Assembly (NCBI GenBank): GCA_023433265.1
Contig: JAEZDR010000192.1
Coordinates: 1-12,865, forward strand
Direction of reading: 5' to 3'
Source: Bacteroidota bacterium
GTDB taxonomy: Bacteria; Bacteroidota; Bacteroidia; Chitinophagales; Chitinophagaceae
DNA: 12,865 nt
The position numbers and the translations under genes were made by a program. Each line of letters starts with the position of its first letter. The first letter of the stretch is position 1. Below, in pieces: positions 1 through 6,607 of this stretch. The notes beneath the pieces were generated by a model. It saw only the letters and a list, made by a program, of their open reading frames with translations, had not been told where the DNA came from and made no database searches.

Positions 1-1458
1 CCTTTGGCTAATCCAAGGAATGCGGCAGCAGGCTCTCTGCGAATTGTTGACCCCAGGGAGGTCTCCCGCCGGCGACTTGAAGCTTTTCTCTATCACATAA
101 GCGATGTCTCTCCACTGCCCGGTAAGCAATTAACGCCATTACTCAATACGCATAGTGGAAGTTTACAGTTATTAAAAAACCTGGGGTTCCGTAGTCCTCA
201 GCAGGAAAGTGTTGTTGTAAGGGGAATTGAAGGTGTAATAGACTACTGTAAGCTGTACGAGGAAAAACGGGACGAATTGCCTTACGAAATAGACGGAATG
301 GTAATTAAAGTAAACCGGACGGACTTACAGGAAACGCTTGGCATGACAACCCATCATCCCCGTTGGGCAATTGCTTTCAAGTTTAAAGCCAGGCAAGCTA
401 CCAGCAAACTTAGAGCGGTCGAATACCAGGTGGGCAGGACCGGGAGTATTACACCGGTTGCTAAGATCGACCCTGTATATATAGGAGGGGTAACAGTAAG
501 CTCGGTCTCATTGTTTAATGAAGATGTCATCCGGGAAAAGGACCTGATGATTGGCGACTCAGTATTGGTAGAACGTGCCGGCGATGTTATCCCGTACATT
601 GTAAGGCCTCATGCCGAGCTCCGCAACGGAACCGAAGAACCAATTGTATTTCCTAAACAATGCCCTGTTTGCTCCGCTGCTTTACATAAACAAGAAGAAG
701 AAAGCGCCTGGAGATGTATCAATCCTGGTTGCCGGGCCCAGGTAGTGGAAAAGCTTATCCATTTTGTTAGCAAGGATGCTATGGACATCAAAAGTTTAGG
801 GGAGGCCAACGTAAGAAAATTTTATGACCTCGGCATATTGCAGGATATACCCGGCATTTATAACCTTGATTTCACAGCAATTGGACAGCTCGAAGGCTTT
901 GGCTTAAAATCAATCGAAAAACTTAAACAAGCCATTGAAGAAAGCAAAAAGCAAAACCTCAACCGGCTGATCTTTGCCTTAGGTATCAGGTATGTTGGCG
1001 AAACCACTGCCAAAACCCTGGCCAATGCCATTGATGATATCATGGATCTTAAATCCTGGACAACGGACGACTTGTTGCGGTTGGAAGACATCGGTCCTAA
1101 GGTGGCAGCCAGTGTTCACGATTTTTTCCAAAGCGAGGAAACCATCAACATGCTCCTCAAACTCAGGGAAGTGGGTGTAGAAACACGAAGTCAAAAGAAT
1201 AAAACCGGTAGCCGCGAATTAAACGGACAGACTTTCCTGTTCACCGGCACCATGCCTACCCTTAAAAGAAGCGATGCTGAAGCAATGGTTGAACAACACG
1301 GTGGCAAACTGTTAAGCGGGGTGAGCAGCAAGCTAAACTACCTTGTAGTAGGTGACGATGCCGGAAGTAAACTTGAAAAAGCAAAGAAAATTAACTCAGT
1401 AACAATACTTAGTGAAGCCGAGTTTTTAAAATTGCTGGAGAAAAAATCTGAAGTATAG
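1..1458 (+). CDS. ligA: NAD-dependent DNA ligase LigA, 5'-truncated by window edge
   Basis: LigA seals nicks in duplex DNA using NAD+ during replication and repair, in the cytoplasm. The reading frame is open from base 1, so the TTG at position 4 is not a real start: the first residues (P-L-A-N-P-R-N-A-A-A-G-S-L-R) are the conserved mid-adenylation-domain motif found near residue 200 of E. coli LigA. About 195 N-terminal residues, including the catalytic KxDG lysine, lie outside the window. Counting from base 4, visible parts are nucleotidyltransferase motif EIDGMVIK (95-102) and motif AIAFKFKA (122-129), the OB fold with VGRTGSITPVA (143-153), a four-cysteine zinc finger (C220, C223, C238, C243), a helix-hairpin-helix region (about 255-390) and a C-terminal BRCT domain (about 404-484, containing LNYLVVGDDAGSKLEKA). 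The C-terminus is complete with a TAG stop. It converges with the next gene with 6 nt between stops and no terminator hairpin. Identification is near certain. Confidence 0.98.
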   Translation, partial: PLANPRNAAAGSLRIVDPREVSRRRLEAFLYHISDVSPLPGKQLTPLLNTHSGSLQLLKNLGFRSPQQESVVVRGIEGVIDYCKLYEEKRDELPYEIDGMVIKVNRTDLQETLGMTTHHPRWAIAFKFKARQATSKLRAVEYQVGRTGSITPVAKIDPVYIGGVTVSSVSLFNEDVIREKDLMIGDSVLVERAGDVIPYIVRPHAELRNGTEEPIVFPKQCPVCSAALHKQEEESAWRCINPGCRAQVVEKLIHFVSKDAMDIKSLGEANVRKFYDLGILQDIPGIYNLDFTAIGQLEGFGLKSIEKLKQAIEESKKQNLNRLIFALGIRYVGETTAKTLANAIDDIMDLKSWTTDDLLRLEDIGPKVAASVHDFFQSEETINMLLKLREVGVETRSQKNKTGSRELNGQTFLFTGTMPTLKRSDAEAMVEQHGGKLLSGVSSKLNYLVVGDDAGSKLEKAKKINSVTILSEAEFLKLLEKKSEV

Positions 1459-1464
1459 AAATTC

Positions 1465-1968
1465 TTATTCTTGATGCTCCATTTGATATACCGTTAACCC
1501 GGTAAATGATTTGATGAACGCTTCAATGGCTGCATGGTCAATTGCGGATACTTCTTTGCTGGTTCGTGAAACTAATTTTGTAATAATCTTTTCCTTCAAA
1601 CTGAGGCGGGAATAAATAAGTTCGCCACCCATAAACCCTTTGGCCTTCGCATGATTTCTCAACATCTCCGTAAAAGCATTCTCAAATTCCTCATGCTCTT
1701 TCTCTTTAAGAAGGCAACAAATAAAAAGACCTAATTGTTTTCCAAGAAGAAGTTTGAGGTTTCTTTCGCAAAAATCAACCACAACCTGCTGAATCTGTCC
1801 AAAGTGAATAGAACCACCGATTATCACATTCTCGTATGGCCTTATATCTGGATTTACTGTTTTATTTAAATCAATAACGGCCACATCATCACCCAACTTC
1901 GCAGCTATCTCCCTGGCCACAGCTTCCGTGGTCCCATGCTTTGAAGCAAAATAAATAGCTGTTGACAT
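1465..1968 (-). CDS. Flavodoxin-domain protein, HemG-like (menaquinone-dependent protoporphyrinogen oxidase family)
   Basis: A 167-residue flavodoxin-fold protein predicted to bind FMN. Residues 1-18 form beta-1 followed by the phosphate-binding loop (FASKHGTTEAVA). IIGGSIHFGQI (49-59) is the second flavin-contacting loop and matches the HemG pattern of VIGaSI.yG. A further strand, LGLFICCL (79-86), is followed by the charged insertion seen in HemG rather than in electron-transfer flavodoxins. HemG (about 181 residues in E. coli) oxidises protoporphyrinogen IX to protoporphyrin IX in haem synthesis, passing electrons to quinone. That role is known for the family but not shown here: no other haem gene is in the window. 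I chose the ATG at 1968 because AAGGG lies about 5 nt upstream and the flavodoxin strand starts right after it; a longer form from a TTG at 1995 would add nine residues that look like leader sequence. It is divergent from the membrane protein gene at 2097. Confidence 0.8.
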   Translation of the reverse strand: MSTAIYFASKHGTTEAVAREIAAKLGDDVAVIDLNKTVNPDIRPYENVIIGGSIHFGQIQQVVVDFCERNLKLLLGKQLGLFICCLLKEKEHEEFENAFTEMLRNHAKAKGFMGGELIYSRLSLKEKIITKLVSRTSKEVSAIDHAAIEAFIKSFTGLTVYQMEHQE

Positions 1969-2096
1969 TGTACCCTTTTTAACCCCAAATTTCAATATTT
2001 GTCTTTGCTGTCTTTATGACTTTCATCACACTTTCGGGTTATAACATTTCAGTTTTATATCCGTTTAGCAAGTCAACGATTATATTGCAGCCCGGA

Positions 2097-2774
2097 ATGA
2101 TAGTTACAGAAGAAGGAAATATAAAGCAAACCCCCTCTAAAAAGGATCAACCACCAGCCTTGAGAATCTTCATGCAGGGGATATCATATTTATTTCATCC
2201 CTTATTTATTCCAACTTACATTTTTATCTGGTTGGCGCAGCGGTTTCCCTTCGAATTCAGTGGTATTACCCCGGACACGATGATGTACCGTTACATCAGC
2301 ATTTTCTGGATGACTGCTTTTTTCCCTGCTTTCGCTGTTTTTCTACTCTATAAACTCAAATTCGTCGATAGCATCTTCCTCAACAGTAAAAAAGAACGCA
2401 TCATCCCTTACATCATCACTATGTTCTTTTATTGGTGGATGTACTACCTCAGCCGCAACTTTATTGATCAGCCGCTTGTTCTGAAAATGTTTTACCTGGG
2501 CATTTTTATCGCTTCTGCTGCCGGACTTATTTTTAATAACTTCTTAAAAATCAGCATGCACGCCATAGCAGTTTCGTCGGCTTTCACGCTGCTCATCACC
2601 GCTTTGTTCTATTACAATGCTAATCTTGGAATCGATCTTAGCATCTGCACGCTCATAACAGGATTGGTAATTACTGCAAGAAGTATTGTATCTGATCATA
2701 CCTCGCGCGAACTCTCTATGGGTCTTGCCACAGGAATTATCTGCCAGCTAATTGCAGCTGTTGCAGTGTTGTAG
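2097..2774 (+). CDS. Polytopic membrane protein, possible degenerate PAP2 (type 2 phosphatidic acid phosphatase) superfamily member
   Basis: A 225-residue integral membrane protein with roughly six or seven hydrophobic segments (about 28-48, 65-86, 103-120, 129-148, 155-173, 179-195 and 205-225) after a polar N-terminus. Between segments lie a basic stretch SKKERIIPYI (97-106), K-I-S-M-H (151-155) and A-R-S-I-V-S-D-H-T-S-R-E (194-205). These resemble the three PAP2 signatures in order: Arg near a Pro, then Ser-x-His in place of P-S-G-H, then R-x5-H-x3-E in place of S-R-x5-H-x3-D. PAP2 enzymes dephosphorylate lipid phosphates such as undecaprenyl pyrophosphate at the membrane. The first motif is weak here and the catalytic Asp is Glu, so activity is uncertain. 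An upstream in-frame ATG at 2016 would add 27 residues of unremarkable sequence across the divergent promoter space. I prefer 2097; an ATG at 2172 is also possible. That it is a real membrane protein gene is secure; its family is inferred. Confidence 0.72.
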   Translation: MIVTEEGNIKQTPSKKDQPPALRIFMQGISYLFHPLFIPTYIFIWLAQRFPFEFSGITPDTMMYRYISIFWMTAFFPAFAVFLLYKLKFVDSIFLNSKKERIIPYIITMFFYWWMYYLSRNFIDQPLVLKMFYLGIFIASAAGLIFNNFLKISMHAIAVSSAFTLLITALFYYNANLGIDLSICTLITGLVITARSIVSDHTSRELSMGLATGIICQLIAAVAVL

Positions 2775-2951
2775 TGCCATCACTTACATAAAATTGCCTC
2801 ACTTAAGCACTGAAGTTCCGGCAAACGCAACTTGAAATATTACAACTAACCATTCACACAATTGCTGTAAACAGCGTTCCTTTTGTTGCTACATTTATGG
2901 CTGAAAACTATTCACTAATAGTATTTGCATCATTCAAAAACAATTCACGAG

Positions 2952-5879
2952 ATGAGAAAGCTGCTACTGGTATCACTACTGGTACTTAATGCTGCATTGG
3001 CCTTTGCCCAAAAACATCAATGGAAACAAGCCACAGCAGGAGGTTACACGTACAAGTACGTAACTAACGACCCGATGAACACTCGCTTCTATCAATTAAA
3101 GAACGGGTTAACTGTTATTCTCTCGCCTAACGCAAAGGAACCGCGCATCAGTGTTCGTATTCCTGTCCGCACAGGTTCTAACAACGATCCTAAAGATCAT
3201 ACAGGCCTGGCGCACTACCTGGAACACATGTTATTCAAAGGAACTGACAAGTTCGGTTCGCTCGATTGGGCTAAAGAAAAACCACTGCTCGACAAGATCG
3301 ACGCTCTTTACGAACAGTATAACTCCACTTCAGACGAAGCCAGGCGGAAAGAAATCTACAAGGAGATCGACAAAGTGAGCGGCGAGGCTGCCAAATTTGC
3401 TATTGCCAACGAATACGACAAACTGATGTCCGCCATTGGTTCGCAGGGAACCAATGCCCACACCTGGGTAGAAGAAACCGTGTACAAAGAGGATATACCT
3501 TCAAATGCAATTGATAAGTTCCTGGTAATCCAGGCCGAGCGATTCAGGAACCCTATCCTTCGCATCTTCCATACTGAATTGGAAGCTGTTTACGAGGAAA
3601 AAAACCGCTCACTGGATAACGACGGAAGTAAGGTAAATGAAGCAATGAATACCTTACTGTTCCCAACGCACAATTATGGCCAGCAAACAACAATTGGCAC
3701 CATTGAACATCTCAAGAACCCTTCTCTAAAAGCTATCAGGGAGTATTATTACAAATATTATGTTCCTAACAATATGGCAATCATTATGTCAGGCGACTTT
3801 AAGCCTGATGAAATAGTGAAGAAAATAGATGCTGCTTTTGCCTATATGAAGCCTAAACCTGTACAGGAGTACAAAGGTCCCGCCCAGCCTCCTATTACTT
3901 CCCCTATTGTGAAAGACATCTATGGTCCTAACGCTGAAAGCATGCGCCTCACGTTTAGGTCCGCTGCCTACAATACCCGCGAAGCATTAATGGTACAACT
4001 GGTGTCATCCATTCTTTCAAACGGAAAAGCAGGTTTGCTCGATTTGAATTTGAACAAAGCACAGAAAGTCCTTGGTGCTGGTTCGGGAGTGCTTCAATAC
4101 AAGGATTATGGTGTGTTTATCGTGACAGCTTCGCCTAAGCAAGGCCAAACGCTGGAAGAAGTAAAAGACTTAATCCTAAGCCAGTTGGATATTCTAAAGA
4201 AAGGCGAATTTGAAGAATCACTCATCAAAGCTATCGTCGCCAACTATAAATTAAGCGAGTTACAACAGCTTGAAAACAGCACAGCAAGAGCTGATAACCT
4301 TACAGAAGCTTTCATAAAAAGCCGCGGAAACGATTGGCATAAAGATGTAGCTGTTTTGGATGACCTCGGAAAAATTACAAAACAGGAAGTTGTGGATTTT
4401 GCGAAAAAGTTCTTCAATGACAATTACGTCGTTATCTACAAGCGCAAGGGTGAAGATAAAAACATTGTAAAAGTAGAAAAACCACCAATTACCCCTGTTG
4501 AAACAAATGCTGGCAAACAATCTCCTTTTGTAAAGAATATTACCGAAAGTCCATTGCCGTCACTCAAACCAGTTTGGTTAGACTATTCTAAGGATATCCA
4601 GCGCGGAAAAGCTGGTAATGCAGAGGTACTGTATGTTCAAAACAAAGAAAATGGTTTATTTAGAATGTACCAACGCTTCGACATCGGAGGCTGGAACAAC
4701 AAGGTACTTCCTTTTGCTTTACAATACCTTCAGTTTATCGGCACGGATAAATACTCCGCAGAACAGGTAAGTAAAGAGTTCTACAACCTTGCATGTAACT
4801 TTAATGTAAGCGCAGGAAATGAAGAAACCAATATAGTACTCAGTGGCCTCCAGGAAAATTTTGATAAAGCGCTTACCCTTCTTGAACACCTTGTAGCCAA
4901 TTGCCAGCCGGATGAAAAAGCCTTAGAAGGCTTCAAGGCCAGGATACTTAAGAGCCGGGCTAACAGTAAACTCAATAAGCAAGCAATTGCTACGGCACTT
5001 AGGAACTATGCTATCTATGGAGCAAACAATCCATACAACTTTGTTCTAACTGATGATGAAATCAAAGCTTTGAAAGCAGAAGACCTTGTTTCAATCATCA
5101 AAGGGCTAAGAAATTACGAACATAAGGTTCTGTATTACGGACCAATGGGCTTGCAAGACTTTACTGCTTCAGTAAAAAACTTGCATTCAATGCCTGCTGA
5201 ATGGGCGAAAGCACCGGCTGCTGTTAAGTTTACGCGGCTTACACAGGATAAAAACCAGGTTCTCTTCGCCGATTATGATGCCGTTCAGGCAGACATTTAT
5301 TGGGTAAAAAACCTCGATAGCTACAAACCCGAAGAAGAAGCAATGGTAAACATGTTTAACGGCTACTTCGGTGGTGGCATGGGTTCAATTGTGTTCCAAA
5401 CGATAAGGGAAAGTAAAGCGCTTGCTTACTCTACCTGGGCTTTGGTACAAACGCCTAACAAGAAAGATGATGCTTTTGCTTTCACAGGCTATGTAGGTAG
5501 CCAGGCCGATAAGTTCAACGAAGCGGTAGCAGGCATGAACGAACTATTAACCGATCTTCCAAAGGCAGAGCAAAACTTCATCAATGCTCAGAAAAGCCTG
5601 ATAAAGGATATCGAAACCGAAAGGATCACTAAAGATGGTATCCTGCTTAGTTACCTTGCTGCACAAAGAAAAGGTCTCAACGAAGATGTACGCAGAAGTC
5701 AGTATACAGCCTATGCCAACCTGAAGTTGGATGATGTATATGCCTATCACCAAAAAGCCTTTTCTAACAAGCCTTACACTTATTGTGTGGTAGCTTCCGA
5801 AAAGCGCTTAAGCTCCGATCAGCTTAGCAAATGCGGAGAGGTGAAAAAACTATCACTTACCGAGCTCTTTGGTTATTAA
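2952..5879 (+). CDS. Secreted M16 family zinc metallopeptidase (pitrilysin/insulinase-like, two-lobed)
   Basis: A 975-residue exported peptidase. Numbering from the ATG at 2952, residues 1-20 form a signal peptide (MRKLLLVSLLVLNAALAFA, cleaved before Gln). The first lobe carries the inverted zinc motif H-Y-L-E-H (88-92), with H88 and H92 as ligands and E91 as catalytic base. The distal ligand is most likely E216 in ELEAVYEEKN. Four M16-type modules fill the protein; the last contains FGGGMGSIVFQTIRESKALAYS (about 805-826), the conserved glycine-rich and I-R-E/A-Y-S signature of the inactive lobe. The length fits the single-chain two-lobed class that degrades peptides inside a closed chamber, here in the periplasm or at the outer membrane. 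A lysine/glutamate-rich helical insertion sits between HYLEH and the distal Glu (about 105-155). A TTG at 2925 would extend the frame by nine residues and spoil the signal peptide. It is probably monocistronic: 177 nt separate it from the gene upstream, and a strong terminator follows. The substrate is unknown. Confidence 0.95.
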   Translation: MRKLLLVSLLVLNAALAFAQKHQWKQATAGGYTYKYVTNDPMNTRFYQLKNGLTVILSPNAKEPRISVRIPVRTGSNNDPKDHTGLAHYLEHMLFKGTDKFGSLDWAKEKPLLDKIDALYEQYNSTSDEARRKEIYKEIDKVSGEAAKFAIANEYDKLMSAIGSQGTNAHTWVEETVYKEDIPSNAIDKFLVIQAERFRNPILRIFHTELEAVYEEKNRSLDNDGSKVNEAMNTLLFPTHNYGQQTTIGTIEHLKNPSLKAIREYYYKYYVPNNMAIIMSGDFKPDEIVKKIDAAFAYMKPKPVQEYKGPAQPPITSPIVKDIYGPNAESMRLTFRSAAYNTREALMVQLVSSILSNGKAGLLDLNLNKAQKVLGAGSGVLQYKDYGVFIVTASPKQGQTLEEVKDLILSQLDILKKGEFEESLIKAIVANYKLSELQQLENSTARADNLTEAFIKSRGNDWHKDVAVLDDLGKITKQEVVDFAKKFFNDNYVVIYKRKGEDKNIVKVEKPPITPVETNAGKQSPFVKNITESPLPSLKPVWLDYSKDIQRGKAGNAEVLYVQNKENGLFRMYQRFDIGGWNNKVLPFALQYLQFIGTDKYSAEQVSKEFYNLACNFNVSAGNEETNIVLSGLQENFDKALTLLEHLVANCQPDEKALEGFKARILKSRANSKLNKQAIATALRNYAIYGANNPYNFVLTDDEIKALKAEDLVSIIKGLRNYEHKVLYYGPMGLQDFTASVKNLHSMPAEWAKAPAAVKFTRLTQDKNQVLFADYDAVQADIYWVKNLDSYKPEEEAMVNMFNGYFGGGMGSIVFQTIRESKALAYSTWALVQTPNKKDDAFAFTGYVGSQADKFNEAVAGMNELLTDLPKAEQNFINAQKSLIKDIETERITKDGILLSYLAAQRKGLNEDVRRSQYTAYANLKLDDVYAYHQKAFSNKPYTYCVVASEKRLSSDQLSKCGEVKKLSLTELFGY

Positions 5880-5896
5880 CCCTTATTGATCTCTTT

Positions 5897-5930
5897 AAGT
5901 CCCGCAATTGATTTTGCGGGACTTTTTTTA
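5897..5930 (+). terminator. Intrinsic terminator after the M16 peptidase gene
   Basis: A perfect 11-bp stem, AAGTCCCGCAA (5897-5907) pairing with TTGCGGGACTT (5914-5924), encloses the 6-nt loop TTGATT and is followed directly by five more T residues. It begins 18 nt after the M16 stop codon and lies 36 nt before the DUF1801 start, so it should separate the two co-directional genes. The A-run at the left arm gives a short T-run on the other strand, but no minus-strand gene ends here. Confidence 0.93.
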
Positions 5931-5965
5931 TACGATTAACTAGCTTAGCTGCAAACATTCTCCCC

Positions 5966-6298
5966 ATGCATCAGGAAATTACAAACTTCATTAACGCGGC
6001 ACCTGCCGATCAAAAATTGATAATGGAGAAACTTAGGCAGCTAGTACATGATGCGGTTCCCGACGTAGAAGAACAGTTCAAATGGAGCAGGCCAATTTTT
6101 AGAAAAAAAAAGGACTTTGCCTATCTCAAAACAGCTAAAAGCTATGTTACGCTGGGTTTCTTCAATACCGATAAGCTGAAGGACCCGAATGGATTGCTGG
6201 AAGGTACCGGCAAGAATATGAGGCACATTAAAATTAAAAAAGTTGCCGACCTCGATTCTGTAACACTGAGGAACTGGTTTATAGCAGCTGCAGAATAA
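5966..6298 (+). CDS. DUF1801 (YdhG-like) domain protein
   Basis: A 110-residue soluble protein of the DUF1801 family, a small alpha/beta fold related to the YjbR/CyaY-like group. Family landmarks are the E-x2-F-K-W-S-R-P-I-F segment (36-45), A-Y-L...Y-V-T-L-G-F-F (52-66) and the closing L-L-E-G-T-G-K-N-M-R-H-I-K-I block (77-90), followed by a C-terminal helix. It has no signal peptide or membrane segment, so it is probably cytoplasmic. The biochemical role of the family is not established. The ATG at 5966 is the only sensible start and gives the usual family length. It follows the M16 terminator, so it needs its own promoter between 5931 and 5965, where I see no clear match to the Bacteroidota consensus. 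It converges with the large T9SS protein gene. Confidence 0.88.
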   Translation: MHQEITNFINAAPADQKLIMEKLRQLVHDAVPDVEEQFKWSRPIFRKKKDFAYLKTAKSYVTLGFFNTDKLKDPNGLLEGTGKNMRHIKIKKVADLDSVTLRNWFIAAAE

Positions 6299-6306
6299 AA
6301 CCTTTG

Positions 6307-6342
6307 CAAAAAGCGATTCGTACGGACTCTACCTGCCGTACG
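6307..6342 (-). terminator. Probable intrinsic terminator for the T9SS protein gene
   Basis: In the 51-nt convergent gap, a 7-bp perfect stem (CGTACGG at 6319-6325 with CCGTACG at 6336-6342) encloses a 10-nt loop. Read on the minus strand it is followed 5 nt later by a short T-run (6307-6313), which suits termination of the minus-strand gene ending at 6350. On the plus strand only a broken pyrimidine tract follows, so it would be weaker for the DUF1801 gene. The stem is short and the T-run is slightly offset, hence moderate confidence. Confidence 0.5.
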
Positions 6343-6349
6343 CTCCACT

Positions 6350-6607
6350 TCAATTTCTTCTTACGATCAGTAAGGGAACAGTTGCTACTTTATCGATCCT
6401 GCCTTCCACCATCAAATAATATAAACCGTTATTGAGGCCGCCAACATCAACCGATGCCTGTTGACCAGCCACTATGTCAATCTTCTGTTCGCCAACTAGC
6501 TTTCCGCTTACATCGGTAATTTTTAGGGTGTACCTGCCTTCCTCTACTCCTTTCACATCTAAATAAGCAAGGCTTCCAACCACTGGATTAGGGAACACGC
6601 TAATCAA
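6350..6607 (-). other. T9SS type A C-terminal sorting domain (within the large surface protein)
   Basis: The last 85 residues of the protein start at I-S-V-F-P-N-P-V and end I-V-R-R-N. They show the pattern of the Por secretion-system tail: an F/Y-P-N-P opening, a G-R-Y-T-L-K-I-T-D strand followed by S-G-K-L-V, then N-N-G-L-Y-Y-L and a final hydrophobic strand closing with basic residues. In this family the tail is read by the T9SS translocon and usually cleaved during attachment to anionic lipopolysaccharide. It is the best phylum marker in the window. Confidence 0.93.

Noticed and set aside
2775..2951. Promoter of the M16 gene with a Bacteroidota-type TAnnTTTG element; also the 12-nt palindrome GCTGT-AA-ACAGC at 2864-2875
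   Set aside because: The nearest match, TAGTATTTG near 2919-2927, has one extra base in the spacer and no well-placed upstream TTTG. The palindrome is short enough to occur by chance.
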